Position numbers and translations under genes: made by a program. A model generated the notes under the pieces. It was not told the DNA's origin and did no database searches. It saw nothing but the letters and a program-made list of their open reading frames with translations. From Pseudomonas sp. 10S4 (GTDB lineage Bacteria; Pseudomonadota; Gammaproteobacteria; Pseudomonadales; Pseudomonadaceae): 64,000 bases of DNA. The stretch spans positions 4,402,001 to 4,466,000 of the forward strand of contig NZ_CP133774.1 in the NCBI RefSeq assembly GCF_034344865.1, read 5' to 3'. Positions 35,453 to 44,732 of this stretch are shown here, piece by piece (position 1 is the first letter of the stretch; every line of letters starts with the position of its first letter).

Positions 35453-36349
35453 ATGAACCCGTTCGAAGATATGCGTATTTTTTGCCAGGTGATGGACTCC
35501 GGCAGCTTCACCGCCGCAGCCGATCAACTGGGCCTGTCCAAGCAATTCGTCAGCCGCCGATTGATGCAACTGGAGGAGCGCTTGGGCGTTCGCCTGCTCA
35601 ATCGCTCGACCCGACGGCTGGATGTCACGCCACTGGGCCAGAGTTATTACGAATCAGCGTTACGCCTGCTCAGCGAAGTCGAGCAAGTGGAGCAGGGCAT
35701 CGCCGGCCAGACCACCGAGCCCCGCGGCACCATTCGGCTGAGCGCGCCGTTGTCGTTTGCATTGGCGCATCTGGGCTGTCTGCTGCCAGCGTTTTTGCAG
35801 CGCTATCGCGACGTCACCGTGGAGGTGGACTTGAGCGATCGGCCGGTGGATTTGCTCGGTGAGGGTTACGACCTGGCACTGCGCATCGGCGTGCTGGAAG
35901 ACTCGACCCTGATTGCCCGGCGCATCGCCTCGATTCAGCGGGTTTACTGCGCCAGCCCGGCTTACTTGGCCGAACACGGCACGCCGGCCAAACCCGAAGA
36001 CCTGCTCAACCATGACTGCCTGCCGTATGGCCACGGTCGTCAGGTGCAATGGCGGTTTGAAGGGAAGGGCAAGCCGCTGACGGTCAACGTCACCGGGCGG
36101 ATGCGGGTTAACAATGGTGAGCTGCTCAAGGATGCGGCGATTGCCGGGATGGGAATTACCTATCTGCCGACGTTCATTGTCGGCGCGGCGCTGAAGGATG
36201 GACGACTGGTCCCGGTGCTGGAGGATTTTCGGCCGCAGCCGCTGGCGTTGTCGGCGGTGTACCCGCAGCATCGCCAAGGGTCGCGGCCGGTGCAGGCGTT
36301 TATCGAGTTCTTGCGTGAGCGGTTGGATCAGCGTGAGGAAGGGTTATAG
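35453..36349 (+). CDS. LysR family transcriptional regulator (CrgA-like)
   Basis: 298 residues from ATG 35453, AGGA seven bases upstream. HTH (MRIFCQVMDSGSFTAAADQL; GLSKQFVSRRLMQLEERLGV) and the effector domain (GTIRLSAPLSFALAHLGCLL; GYDLALRIGVLEDSTLIARR) belong to the large CrgA/DsdC-like branch common in Pseudomonas. No divergent metabolic gene is close, so no target can be proposed. A solitary repeat unit (about 35304-35335) lies upstream. Confidence 0.88.
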   Translation: MNPFEDMRIFCQVMDSGSFTAAADQLGLSKQFVSRRLMQLEERLGVRLLNRSTRRLDVTPLGQSYYESALRLLSEVEQVEQGIAGQTTEPRGTIRLSAPLSFALAHLGCLLPAFLQRYRDVTVEVDLSDRPVDLLGEGYDLALRIGVLEDSTLIARRIASIQRVYCASPAYLAEHGTPAKPEDLLNHDCLPYGHGRQVQWRFEGKGKPLTVNVTGRMRVNNGELLKDAAIAGMGITYLPTFIVGAALKDGRLVPVLEDFRPQPLALSAVYPQHRQGSRPVQAFIEFLRERLDQREEGL

Positions 36350-36507
36350 AACGTTGACCTGCACGGTAGCGGCTAAATAGCATCATTGGCCCGTCAATCA
36401 CGATCATTGCGACCTACACTCCCCTCCAAGGCGCGGTCGTATTGACCCGTCAGAAGCAGCAAGGAATCTGCGTTTGTCTCAACGGCAAAGTGACAACGGG
36501 AGGGGAT

Positions 36508-37935
36508 ATGGGGCACAGCATACTGCTGGTCGAGGATGACGAAATCCTCGCCGAGAACATTCAGACTTACCTGGAGCGCAACGACTTCGAGGTAACGGTC
36601 TGCCACTCGGCCGAGGACGCACTGGAGCAACTGGGTGCCTTTGTCCCGGACGTGGTGCTGACCGACAACGCGCTGCCGGGCATGAGCGGTCACGATCTGA
36701 TCCAGAAGCTGCGCATCAGCGCGCCGGATCTGAAGGTGATCATGATGACCGGTTACGGCAACGTTGAAGACGCCGTGATGGCGATGGAAGAGGGCGCGTT
36801 CCATTACGTCACCAAACCGGTGGCCCTGCCCGTGCTCAAGTTGCTGCTGGACAAGGCCCAGGCCACCGACCGGATGGAGCGCATGCTGTCGTTCTACCAG
36901 GAACGCGAGGCGCAGAAGTCCGGAGTGCAGGCGTTGATCGGCGAATCGGCGGCGATGCATTCCCTGAAAAACACCATCGGCCAGATGCTCGACACCGAGC
37001 GCCGCAAGGCCAACACCGAGCTGCCGCCAGTATTGGTGGAAGGTGAAAGCGGCGCCGGCAAGGAACTGGTGGCCCGGGCGCTGCACTTCGACGGCCCGCG
37101 CGCCAAGGGTCCGTTTATCGAATTCAACTGCGCTTCGATTCCGTCCAACCTGGTGGAGTCAGAACTGTTCGGCCACGAGAAGGGCGCCTTCGCCGACGCC
37201 AGGGACCGTCGGGTCGGGCTGGTGGAAGCCGCCGACGGCGGGACGCTGTTTCTTGATGACGTCGGCGAGATGGATCTGTTGCTGCAGGCCAAACTGCTGA
37301 AACTGCTGGAAGACCGGACTATTTGCCGGGTCGGTTCGGTGAAGGAACGCAAAGTTGATGTGCGGGTGATCAGCGCGACCCAATGCAACCTTGAGCAAAT
37401 GGTCCAGCAGGGCAAGTTTCGCCGCGACCTGTTCTTCCGTTTGCGGATCATCTCGATCAAGGTGCCGCGCCTGCACGCCCGAGGGCAAGACGTGCTGCTG
37501 CTGGCCCGGCACTTCCTGGCCATCCACGGCAAACGCTATGGCAAACCGCGCTTGTGCTTCAGCGTCCAGGCCGAAGAGTTGCTGCTCAGCTACACCTGGC
37601 CAGGCAACGTGCGCGAGTTGCGCAACATGCTGGAGCAAACCGTGTTGCTGACCCAGAGCGACACCATTGCAGCCCACCAATTGAACATCTGCTTGAACCT
37701 GATGGATGAGCCGCTGATGTTGCCGGAGCCGCCGTACAGCGAACCTCGGCCCACCCGCAATGGCGCCGAGTCGATGAACCTGCCGCAAGTGGAGCGCGAC
37801 AGGATGCGCAAGATGCTCGACAAGACCGACTGGAACGTCACCAAGTCTGCGCGTCTGCTGGGCCTGAGCCGCGACATGCTGCGTTACCGGATTGAAAAGC
37901 TCGGTCTTGAGCGCCCGGACAAGCGTCAGTGGTAG
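36508..37935 (+). CDS. Orphan NtrC-type response regulator lacking GAFTGA
   Basis: 475 residues; ATG 36508 follows GGGAGGGG. Receiver domain with acidic pocket LLVEDDE, phosphoacceptor Asp53 (LTDNALPGM) and Lys104. AAA+ domain with Walker A GESGAGKE (179-186) and Walker B TLFLDDVGEMD (about 246-256). C-terminal Fis-type HTH (WNVTKSARLLGLSRDMLRYRI). The loop that contacts sigma-54, normally GAFTGA, reads GAFADA (226-231), so classical sigma-54 activation is doubtful. It may act as a repressor or sigma-70 regulator as some EBP relatives do. No histidine kinase is adjacent. Confidence 0.88.
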   Translation: MGHSILLVEDDEILAENIQTYLERNDFEVTVCHSAEDALEQLGAFVPDVVLTDNALPGMSGHDLIQKLRISAPDLKVIMMTGYGNVEDAVMAMEEGAFHYVTKPVALPVLKLLLDKAQATDRMERMLSFYQEREAQKSGVQALIGESAAMHSLKNTIGQMLDTERRKANTELPPVLVEGESGAGKELVARALHFDGPRAKGPFIEFNCASIPSNLVESELFGHEKGAFADARDRRVGLVEAADGGTLFLDDVGEMDLLLQAKLLKLLEDRTICRVGSVKERKVDVRVISATQCNLEQMVQQGKFRRDLFFRLRIISIKVPRLHARGQDVLLLARHFLAIHGKRYGKPRLCFSVQAEELLLSYTWPGNVRELRNMLEQTVLLTQSDTIAAHQLNICLNLMDEPLMLPEPPYSEPRPTRNGAESMNLPQVERDRMRKMLDKTDWNVTKSARLLGLSRDMLRYRIEKLGLERPDKRQW

Positions 37936-38145
37936 AAGCACCGGTTGGCTGAGTGTCGTTCGTCAGAGAGCAACGATGGGCGGGCGGCGCTAAACCCTGT
38001 CTGGCCCCCAGGCTGACGCTCAAGGCATTCGCTGATGTCGTGCGCGTTGTCCGGATTACAAGATCCCTACAATGACCCAATGTGGTTTTTCCAAGGGCTG
38101 ATCTAGACTCGTGCCGGTCAATAAAAACGCGATCTGGAGTACGCA

Positions 38146-38952
38146 ATGGACCTGCCGACAAAACAACAGGCTATCGCCAGCAACCGCGATGCCTGGAATG
38201 ACTCTGCCAGGCACCACAAAGACAATCCCGACTGGCAGACGCTGTTTGATGCAGTTAGTCAGCGGGATTTTTGCTGCATCGATGACACCCTGCGCGGTGT
38301 GCTGGAGCAGGTCGGTGTTGACGGCAAGGACGTGGTGCAACTGGGCTGTAACAACGGCCGTGAAAGTCTTTCGCTGTTCGCGTTGGGCGCCCGCAGCGTG
38401 GTGGGGATCGATCAGTCTGCCGCTTTTCTTGAGCAGGCCCGGGAATTGGCGAGCCGTTCGCCTCATGACGCTGAGTTCATCGAAGCGGACATCCATCATT
38501 TGCCTGTCGAGCTTCAGAGGCGTTTCGATGTGGCGCTGATCACCATTGGTGTCTTGAACTGGATGCCGGACATCGCCGAATTCTTCCGGCACGTCGCGCA
38601 AACCCTCAGGCCCGGCGGCGCGTTGGTGATCTACGAAACCCACCCATTCCTGGAAATGCTCGACCCCGAGGCCGCCGACCCATATCGTCTCGACAGCTCC
38701 TACTTTCGCAGCGAGCCGTTCGTGCAACATCAGCCGATCGTCTACGAAGGCAAAGTCGAACAGTCGGCAGCGCCGTCCTACTGGTTCGTCCATACCCTCG
38801 GCGCGATCTTCACCGGCGCCATCGACGCCGGATTGCAAATCAGCCACTTCAAGGAATACCCGCACTCCAACCGCGAAGAGCTGTATGACCGGTATGAACG
38901 GCAGGTGGCGCAGTTGCCGTTGTGTTTTACGTGGGTGGCGGTGAAACGCTGA
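38146..38952 (+). CDS. Class I SAM-dependent methyltransferase
   Basis: 268 residues, preceded by TGGAGT. SAM-binding motif I VVQLGCNNGRES (about 64-75), acidic loop VVGIDQS (about 85), motif post-I/II region FDVALITIGVLNWM and LRPGGALVIYETHP. Substrate not predictable. A REP pair follows and the EPS locus ends beyond it on the other strand; no sign that it belongs to that locus. Confidence 0.85.
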   Translation: MDLPTKQQAIASNRDAWNDSARHHKDNPDWQTLFDAVSQRDFCCIDDTLRGVLEQVGVDGKDVVQLGCNNGRESLSLFALGARSVVGIDQSAAFLEQARELASRSPHDAEFIEADIHHLPVELQRRFDVALITIGVLNWMPDIAEFFRHVAQTLRPGGALVIYETHPFLEMLDPEAADPYRLDSSYFRSEPFVQHQPIVYEGKVEQSAAPSYWFVHTLGAIFTGAIDAGLQISHFKEYPHSNREELYDRYERQVAQLPLCFTWVAVKR

Positions 38953-38990
38953 TTCTTCGAACCGTAGAATGCGTTGCCTCGACTGACGCC

Positions 38991-39070
38991 ATCGCGAGCA
39001 GGCTCGCTCCCACATTGGATCTCCCTGTGACGAAGATCCCCTGTGGGAGCGAGCCTGCTCGCGAACGCGG
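38991..39070. repeat. REP pair (GTGGGAGCGAGC family, outward orientation)
   Basis: CGCGAGCAGGCTCGCTCCCAC then GTGGGAGCGAGCCTGCTCGCG: the two units face the opposite way from the other doublets, with a 30-bp centre. Lies between the methyltransferase and the last EPS-locus gene. Confidence 0.88.
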
Positions 39071-39108
39071 CCTGGCAGCCAACCCGATTTTGCAGGCGAA
39101 CTCGGTTT

Positions 39109-39807
39109 TCAAGCCTGCGCCGTCGCCTCCGCCGCTACTGGCCGTTCCGGTTTGCGCAACGCGTCGAGGCGTGAGCCTTGGTAGCGGGTTTCGCGGTAGA
39201 AGCGCCAGCGGCCGCCGAACAGGCCATAGACATGGGTGACCCGGCCTTGCTCCTGGTAGCCCATGCGGATGTGCAGTTTCATGGCCGGGATATTGCGGGT
39301 GTCACAGACGTCCACCACCTTGTTGCAGCCCTGGGCCTGCATCGCTTCCCAAAGGTTGACCTGCACATCCACCGACAGACTGGTGCCGAAGTAGGGGCGG
39401 GCCATTTCACCGCCGAACTCGAAGAACTCACCGGGTTTGACCGGGAACCAGCAGCCGAAGTAGTGGCGGTCGTGGTAATCCCGCATGCTGCCCCAGATGA
39501 AGGCGACGGCGTTGCCTTCTTCGTCCAGGTGCATGTGCCCGGTGTGGCCCTCGGTGGCGAGTTCGGCCATGGTCCCGACGCGATCACCGAAGTATTTGCC
39601 GAAGGCCGTGGCGTTGTCCGCGGTAATGGTTACCTGACGCAAGCCGGAATAGGGTCGCAATTTGTGCGGCGGTACCGGGCTGACCAGATCGCGTTCCATC
39701 CACAACAGTTCCCAATGGAAGAACACGTAGCGCTTCCAGAATGCCTTGAAGAGGCTGCCCAGGCCTTTTTGTCTGATTCGTTCGCGAAGCTTGCCGATAA
39801 CGCTCAT
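39109..39807 (-). CDS. GNAT-like acetyltransferase, paralogue A of the EPS locus
   Basis: 232 residues from ATG 39807, with GGAGGG upstream. The C-terminal half has GNAT features (GHMHLDEEGNAVAFIWG strand pair; acetyl-CoA region; NIPAMKLHIRMGYQEQGRV, the usual alpha4-beta7 ending). Roughly three quarters identical by eye to the gene at 41895. Likely transfers an acyl group to the polysaccharide or to a sugar precursor. Last gene of the minus-strand EPS locus. Confidence 0.7.
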   Translation of the reverse strand: MSVIGKLRERIRQKGLGSLFKAFWKRYVFFHWELLWMERDLVSPVPPHKLRPYSGLRQVTITADNATAFGKYFGDRVGTMAELATEGHTGHMHLDEEGNAVAFIWGSMRDYHDRHYFGCWFPVKPGEFFEFGGEMARPYFGTSLSVDVQVNLWEAMQAQGCNKVVDVCDTRNIPAMKLHIRMGYQEQGRVTHVYGLFGGRWRFYRETRYQGSRLDALRKPERPVAAEATAQA

Positions 39808-39921
39808 AAGCCCTCCATGGCGAAAGCCAAGGTGTGGTGGGTGACGCTTTTGATGGGTATGGATCAAGGCTGCACATTCAAGTCAAAGCGCCGGTCTTGA
39901 ATAGGTTGCAACCTATGTAAT

Positions 39922-40713
39922 TCATTCGAGTGCAGCAGCCCCCGTCTGGAAATCCCTGCTCACAACGGCATACGACACCCGCTCGACACCCGCAAGGCGC
40001 AGCTCTAAAACCTGCGTCAACGACTCGTCGGGATTCAGATACGCGTCACCAAAGTCGGCCCCGAGCTGGGTTGGATGGGCGACGATCTCCAGCAGCCCGT
40101 CGGTCGGCACAGGGGCGTTTCGAAGGTCTACCGGGGTGCAAACATAGTCCGCCGTGGCCCCGGCCAGGTTGAATAAACGCCGATTGAGCAATCCCTTGAA
40201 CACCCGTTTGGGCAGGCTCAGGTTTTGCCCCAGGTTGCGCGCCAACCGTACGGCCACCCCTTGTCGGGCGGCGAACCGCGCGACGATTTCGCCGATGGGC
40301 CAGATGTTGTGCACATGTTGGTGAGAGTCGATATGGCTGGGCCGCACGCCATTGTCCAGGCAACGTTGCCATTGGGCCTCGAGCTCATCCATCACCGCTT
40401 CGCGGTCCAGTCGATTGAGCCACAGGCTGTGGCGAGGAAGGTTGAGGTCGAACTCGCCCTGGCGGTCGCAAAACGTCGAACGTCCGAGAATGCCCTGGCT
40501 CAGCGGCCGGCCATAAGTCAGGTTAAAGTGCAGGCCGATCCGGTCCTTGAGCAACGGGTGTTGGGCCATGACGCAGGCGGCTTCAAACGCCGGCATGTTG
40601 GCCATGGCGGTGGCGGAGCTGATGACCCCAGCCTGAAACGCACCGAGGATCACCGCGTTTTCGCACGGGCTAAGGCCGAAATCGTCAGCGTTGACTATGA
40701 CTTGGCGAGGCAT
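39922..40713 (-). CDS. YdjC/HpnK-type carbohydrate deacetylase
   Basis: 263 residues from ATG 40713, which lies 28 bases inside the upstream gene. Motifs of the ChbG/YdjC/HpnK family: VNADDFGLSPCENAVI at the start, IGLHFNLTYGRP (about 70), SHIDSHQHVHN (about 122). The Asp and His residues form the metal site. Removes N-acetyl groups from a sugar; in this locus it would tailor the polysaccharide repeat unit or its lipid-linked precursor. The second deacetylase of the locus is at 46030. Confidence 0.82.
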   Translation of the reverse strand: MPRQVIVNADDFGLSPCENAVILGAFQAGVISSATAMANMPAFEAACVMAQHPLLKDRIGLHFNLTYGRPLSQGILGRSTFCDRQGEFDLNLPRHSLWLNRLDREAVMDELEAQWQRCLDNGVRPSHIDSHQHVHNIWPIGEIVARFAARQGVAVRLARNLGQNLSLPKRVFKGLLNRRLFNLAGATADYVCTPVDLRNAPVPTDGLLEIVAHPTQLGADFGDAYLNPDESLTQVLELRLAGVERVSYAVVSRDFQTGAAALE

Positions 40714-41890
40714 GTTCGCCCTCCGTAGTTTTTTCCGTAGTCGCCGGGGGCTGGGCCGCTGGCGTGGTGACCGTGACGACCGCCGCTGCGCGTTTCGCCC
40801 GCCATGTTTGCACGGCCGGTTTGAGCCGTTGCCAGACGCGCAGCGCCAAGCCCAACGCGAGACCACTGAGACGCCAGGAATAGAAACTCCAGCGCCAGTG
40901 TTCCAGTTGCCCGGTCATGCGCTCGTGGAGTTGATGGCTGGAGTTTTCCAGACTGACCCGCGAGGCATCGATCCAGCGCCAGTTGTCGTCCAGGCCCCAA
41001 CGAATCCACTCTTCGAGCAGCACCCGGCCGCTGCCCAGGTCGGCGTATTGCGGCAGGAACGCCAGGTTGTAGTCGTACAGCCGACCCTGTTCCAGCAAGC
41101 CGAGGCGATAGCTGATGCAGCGCCCATCCAACTCCAGCACCACCACCCGTACCAAGTCGCAAGCGGCGAGGGCGGTGAAGGCGCGTTCCATCCATTGTCG
41201 GTGACGTTCGTCGGCAAAGATGCCGACGCCTTCATCACCTTTCCAGCTCACCGCTTCGACTTCACTGATGGCCTGCAACAGCGGGCCCATGGTCGAGGCG
41301 TCCGGGGTGATGCGCCGCACCTGGGCACCACACGCGGCGATGCGTTTGCGCGCGCGGCGCAGTTTGTAACGCGGATCGCCCGAGACTTCCTGGCGATCCG
41401 CCTCGCTGATCAGGTGCACCGGCACCTTGCAACTCAGGCGCCGTTCACCGGTAGAACTGTGGGCCATCCAGACCGTCAGGGCACTTTCTTCACCCGTGGG
41501 TTCGGACAGCTCGTTAAGTTGCATCAGCGCGTGGGGTACGCGACGACGGATCACAATCAGTGCCTTGCGGATGCTCTCGGCGTCAAGGCAGGCGAGCAGC
41601 GCCAGGCGATCGGTCAGCGGATAACCGAGGTGATGCAACACCCGAAACGGCAGTCCGCCGAAGCGTTCGCGCAACGCCACCAACGGCAGGCACAGCGCCA
41701 GTTCATCACCCTGCCAGCCGAGCAGCACGTGCAGACGCTGCCCGTCACTGATCGCCTGTTCCGCGGCGCACAACCAGGCCAGGGTGTTGAACGGCGTGTG
41801 GTCCGTCACTCGCAGGCGCAGCGCTTCGTAAGCCGCTACCGGAAAGTCCGGCGTGCAAAGCGAAGTGCGCCATTCGAATCGCGTTGCCAT
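40685..41890 (-). CDS. FemAB/CelD-type GNAT acyltransferase
   Basis: 401 residues. The central part (DPRYKLRRARKRIAACG.. through VVLELDGRCISYRLGLLEQG and YDYNLAFLPQYADLGSGRVL) is the GNAT_6/BcsL (CelD-like) domain found in polysaccharide loci. A C-terminal basic, partly hydrophobic segment (RLSGLALGLALRVWQRLK) may associate with the membrane. Probably acylates or aminoacylates the polymer. Starts 4 bp after the stop of the gene at 41895 and overlaps the deacetylase gene. Confidence 0.75.
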   Translation of the reverse strand: MATRFEWRTSLCTPDFPVAAYEALRLRVTDHTPFNTLAWLCAAEQAISDGQRLHVLLGWQGDELALCLPLVALRERFGGLPFRVLHHLGYPLTDRLALLACLDAESIRKALIVIRRRVPHALMQLNELSEPTGEESALTVWMAHSSTGERRLSCKVPVHLISEADRQEVSGDPRYKLRRARKRIAACGAQVRRITPDASTMGPLLQAISEVEAVSWKGDEGVGIFADERHRQWMERAFTALAACDLVRVVVLELDGRCISYRLGLLEQGRLYDYNLAFLPQYADLGSGRVLLEEWIRWGLDDNWRWIDASRVSLENSSHQLHERMTGQLEHWRWSFYSWRLSGLALGLALRVWQRLKPAVQTWRAKRAAAVVTVTTPAAQPPATTEKTTEGEHASPSHSQR

Positions 41891-41894
41891 AAGA

Positions 41895-42584
41895 TCAAGT
41901 CACCGTGGCTGCAACAGGTGGACGCGACGGTTTGCGCAAGGCATCCAGGCGCGAGCCGCTGTAACGGGTTTCACGGTAGACGCGCCAGCGGCCGAACAGC
42001 TCGTAGACGTTCATGATGCGTCCTTGCTCTTGATAACCCATGCGGATGTGCAGCTTGAGCGCTGGAATATTGTGGAACTCGCAGACATCCACCACCTTGT
42101 TGCAACCCTGGGCCTGCATGGCTTTCCACAGTTCCAGTTGCAGGTCCACCGAGAGCGTAGTGCCCCAATAGGCGCGGGTCAGCTCGCCGCCGAACTCGAA
42201 GAATTCGCCAGCCTTCACCGGGAACCAGCAGCCGTAGTAGTGCTTGTCGTGATAGTTGCGCGCCGCGCCCCAGATAAAGGCCACCGCGTCCCCTTGGTCA
42301 TCCAGGTGCATGTGACCGGTGTAACCCTCACGGGCCAGTTCCGCCATGGTTTCGACGCGGTCGCCGAAGTACCGCGCGAAGGCGCTGGCGTTATCGGGTG
42401 TGATGGTGACGACCCGCAGCGGCGGATAAGGCCTGAGGGCGTGTGGCGGGACCGGGCTGACCAGGTCACGCTCCATCCACAGCAGTTCTTCGTGGAAAAA
42501 TGCGTAGTGTTTCCAAAGGCTCTTGAGGGTGGAGCGCAGGCCTTTTTGTTGGATGCGTTCTCTGAGTTTCTTAAAAGCACTCAT
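41895..42584 (-). CDS. GNAT-like acetyltransferase, paralogue B of the EPS locus
   Basis: 229 residues from ATG 42584 with AGGAG nine bases upstream; the longer open frame upstream is REP sequence. Same architecture as the gene at 39109 (shared LLWMERDLVSPVPPH, YFGDRVxTMAEL, LHIRMGYQEQGR). First gene of a distal four-gene block (GNAT, FemAB-like, deacetylase, GNAT) separated from the rest of the locus by a long REP element. Confidence 0.72.
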   Translation of the reverse strand: MSAFKKLRERIQQKGLRSTLKSLWKHYAFFHEELLWMERDLVSPVPPHALRPYPPLRVVTITPDNASAFARYFGDRVETMAELAREGYTGHMHLDDQGDAVAFIWGAARNYHDKHYYGCWFPVKAGEFFEFGGELTRAYWGTTLSVDLQLELWKAMQAQGCNKVVDVCEFHNIPALKLHIRMGYQEQGRIMNVYELFGRWRVYRETRYSGSRLDALRKPSRPPVAATVT

Positions 42585-42620
42585 TGGATAGTCTCCTGAG
42601 TTTCGGCTTGGCGAAGACCT

Positions 42621-42774
42621 GTGGTGAGGGGGCTTGTCGGAATGCCGCACCACCCCGTTCGGCTGCGCAGCAGTCGTAAACCATTGCATTCGATGTATCT
42701 GATACATCGAGGTTGCAGGTTTTGGGGCCGCTTCGCAGCCCAACGGGGCAAGCCCCCTCGCCACAAATTTGGTG
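42621..42774. repeat. Extended REP doublet with 19-bp inner palindrome
   Basis: Outer arms GTGGTGAGGGGGCTTG and CAAGCCCCCTCGCCAC. The core CGATGTATCTGATACATCG (42691-42709) is a perfect palindrome around a central T. Inverted relative of 18054-18184. It separates two blocks of the EPS locus. Confidence 0.88.
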
Positions 42775-42812
42775 TTCGCCGCACCTCTCTCTTAACGGAT
42801 CGGAATTGGGGG

Positions 42813-44732
42813 TCATGAAGCGCGCCAGCTCAACGCAAACAGGGTTTGCCCTGGCAGCTCGAAGCTGACGCGACCGTCCTGGCAGCGGTAGGGCGCGTCG
42901 CGGCTGCGGTTGTCGGCGCCGAAATAACGCAATGAGCCTTTGTTCAGCGGGCACGCCGCGCCGCTCAGGTCCACACGCTGCAAGCGCGTGCCTTTGTTGA
43001 CGCCCAGCAGGCTGCGTTGCAGGTCGGCGGCCATGGCGAGCACGTCGACTTCGAACGCGTCGTTTTCCAGGCCCATCACGCTGCCCAGCCAATGCTCCTG
43101 AATAAACTGCTGGGCCAGGCCCACGGGTTTGAGTTCGAAATGGTCGTCGCCGAGTACCCGCAACATGCCCTTGGGGTAGTTCGGCTCATCGGCGGCCTGG
43201 AACCAGTTGAGCATTTCCAGCAAACCGTCCTGGGACGAATTGATCACCACCGACGCCCACCACAACGCGGCGTAATGGGTTTCCTGATCGTAAGGGCTCA
43301 GGCTTGAGCCGCTGGACATGTTGGTCTGGTCCAGCAGCAATGCCTTGCGCGGCCGGCCTTGAGCATCGAGGCCCACCAACTCTGCGGCGCGGCGCACGCT
43401 GTCACGGTAGACCCGCGTGGCGAGCAGGTCGCGGATCATCCATTCGTGCCAGGCCAGTGCATCAACCTTGTCCCCTGATTCCGCCAGCAGACGGCGGGCC
43501 CAATCGATGCCGCGCTTGTCCGCGGCGTTGTCGGCAAACGGGCCGTTGACCAGCCGTGCACTGGCCGGCATGGCGATGCGGATGCCGGCGCGGGCATTGG
43601 CCGGATTGCTGCGAACCTGCCGGGCCATGCTGTTGAAGATGGATTGGTAGTTGGCGTAGCTCGGATAGTTGAGGTTCGGCTCGTCGGCGAAGCCGATGTA
43701 ATGAGTGCCGTTGCCGCCGAGGGCGCGGGTGCTGGCGAGCCACGCGTCGAGGCCGCTGTTGCTCAGGGTATCGGCCCGCAAATCGGCCTGGCGCTGGCTG
43801 CCGGCTAATAGCGTGATGTCCTGGGTGATGCCGAAGCGATCCTGGTAGACCTGGCGGAACGCATCTTCGTAGTGCGGATTTTTCGCGGTGATGTCGACGA
43901 AGCTGTAGTAACTGGCGGCTTTCGCCTTGAGCGCATCGAGCAGCGCATAACTGGAGGCCGGTGGCATCACGTAGGGCAGGGCGACGCCGAGGTTCGGGGT
44001 CTTGCCGAGAATTTCCTTGTGCAGGGTCAACCGGGTCTGGCCGTCGTCTTCGCGCAGGGGCTTGAGCTGCTGCGGATTTTGCGCGAACAGGTTGGCCGTG
44101 CCGTCGAGCCAGAACGCCGCTTTGCCGCTGCCTTGCAAACGCAGGCGCCAGATTTGTTCGGTCTGGGCCACCGGCAATGCGACCTGATCGAATTGCCAAT
44201 AGGCCCGATAGGGTTTGAGCGCCAGTGACAGTTGTTGGCCGTCGCTTACCCGCTGGGCTTGCAGGGCGCCGACGCCCCCGTGGAACTTACCGGCGAGTAC
44301 CGCGTGTTCTCCCGGGGCTACTTTGAAATACAACTCATCGCCGTCATGGGTTTCGGCACTGAAATGCACCTTGGCCGGTTCGAACAAAGCCACCGTGTGT
44401 TCATCGTGTTCGACCTTGTAGCGGCGAAAACTGTAGCCCGGAATTTCCAGTCGATAACTGGCGGCGCCTGGCGCCAATGGCCAGCTCTGGGTGCCGCGCG
44501 CTTCACTGGCGGCGATCAGGCGTTCGCCCTCAAGTTTGCCTTGGCCATCGATCAGGTAAATGTGTTCTTCGTTGGCATCTGCCTGCCACGCCGGGACCCA
44601 GCGCACGGTCACGGTGTCGGGGCGATCCGCTTGCAGGTACAGGCTGCCGTCGCGAATGTCCGTCCAGCGCATCGACGCCGCTTGAGCATCGAGCGCGAAG
44701 CCCAACCCCAACAGCAGCGCCAGGCGTTTCAT
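42813..44732 (-). CDS. Secreted glycoside-hydrolase-like protein of the EPS locus
   Basis: 639 residues; ATG overlaps the flippase stop (ATGA). Signal peptide LALLLGLGFALDAQA. The N-terminal about 200 residues form beta-rich domains. The central part resembles a TIM-barrel glycosidase of the GH39/GH5 type: YIGFADEPNLNYPSYANYQS would carry the acid/base Asp-Glu-Pro-Asn, and LALAWHEWMIRD and LLLDQTN follow. EPS loci often encode such a periplasmic hydrolase that trims or clears polymer. The enzyme specificity is unknown. Confidence 0.7.
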   Translation of the reverse strand: MKRLALLLGLGFALDAQAASMRWTDIRDGSLYLQADRPDTVTVRWVPAWQADANEEHIYLIDGQGKLEGERLIAASEARGTQSWPLAPGAASYRLEIPGYSFRRYKVEHDEHTVALFEPAKVHFSAETHDGDELYFKVAPGEHAVLAGKFHGGVGALQAQRVSDGQQLSLALKPYRAYWQFDQVALPVAQTEQIWRLRLQGSGKAAFWLDGTANLFAQNPQQLKPLREDDGQTRLTLHKEILGKTPNLGVALPYVMPPASSYALLDALKAKAASYYSFVDITAKNPHYEDAFRQVYQDRFGITQDITLLAGSQRQADLRADTLSNSGLDAWLASTRALGGNGTHYIGFADEPNLNYPSYANYQSIFNSMARQVRSNPANARAGIRIAMPASARLVNGPFADNAADKRGIDWARRLLAESGDKVDALAWHEWMIRDLLATRVYRDSVRRAAELVGLDAQGRPRKALLLDQTNMSSGSSLSPYDQETHYAALWWASVVINSSQDGLLEMLNWFQAADEPNYPKGMLRVLGDDHFELKPVGLAQQFIQEHWLGSVMGLENDAFEVDVLAMAADLQRSLLGVNKGTRLQRVDLSGAACPLNKGSLRYFGADNRSRDAPYRCQDGRVSFELPGQTLFALSWRAS

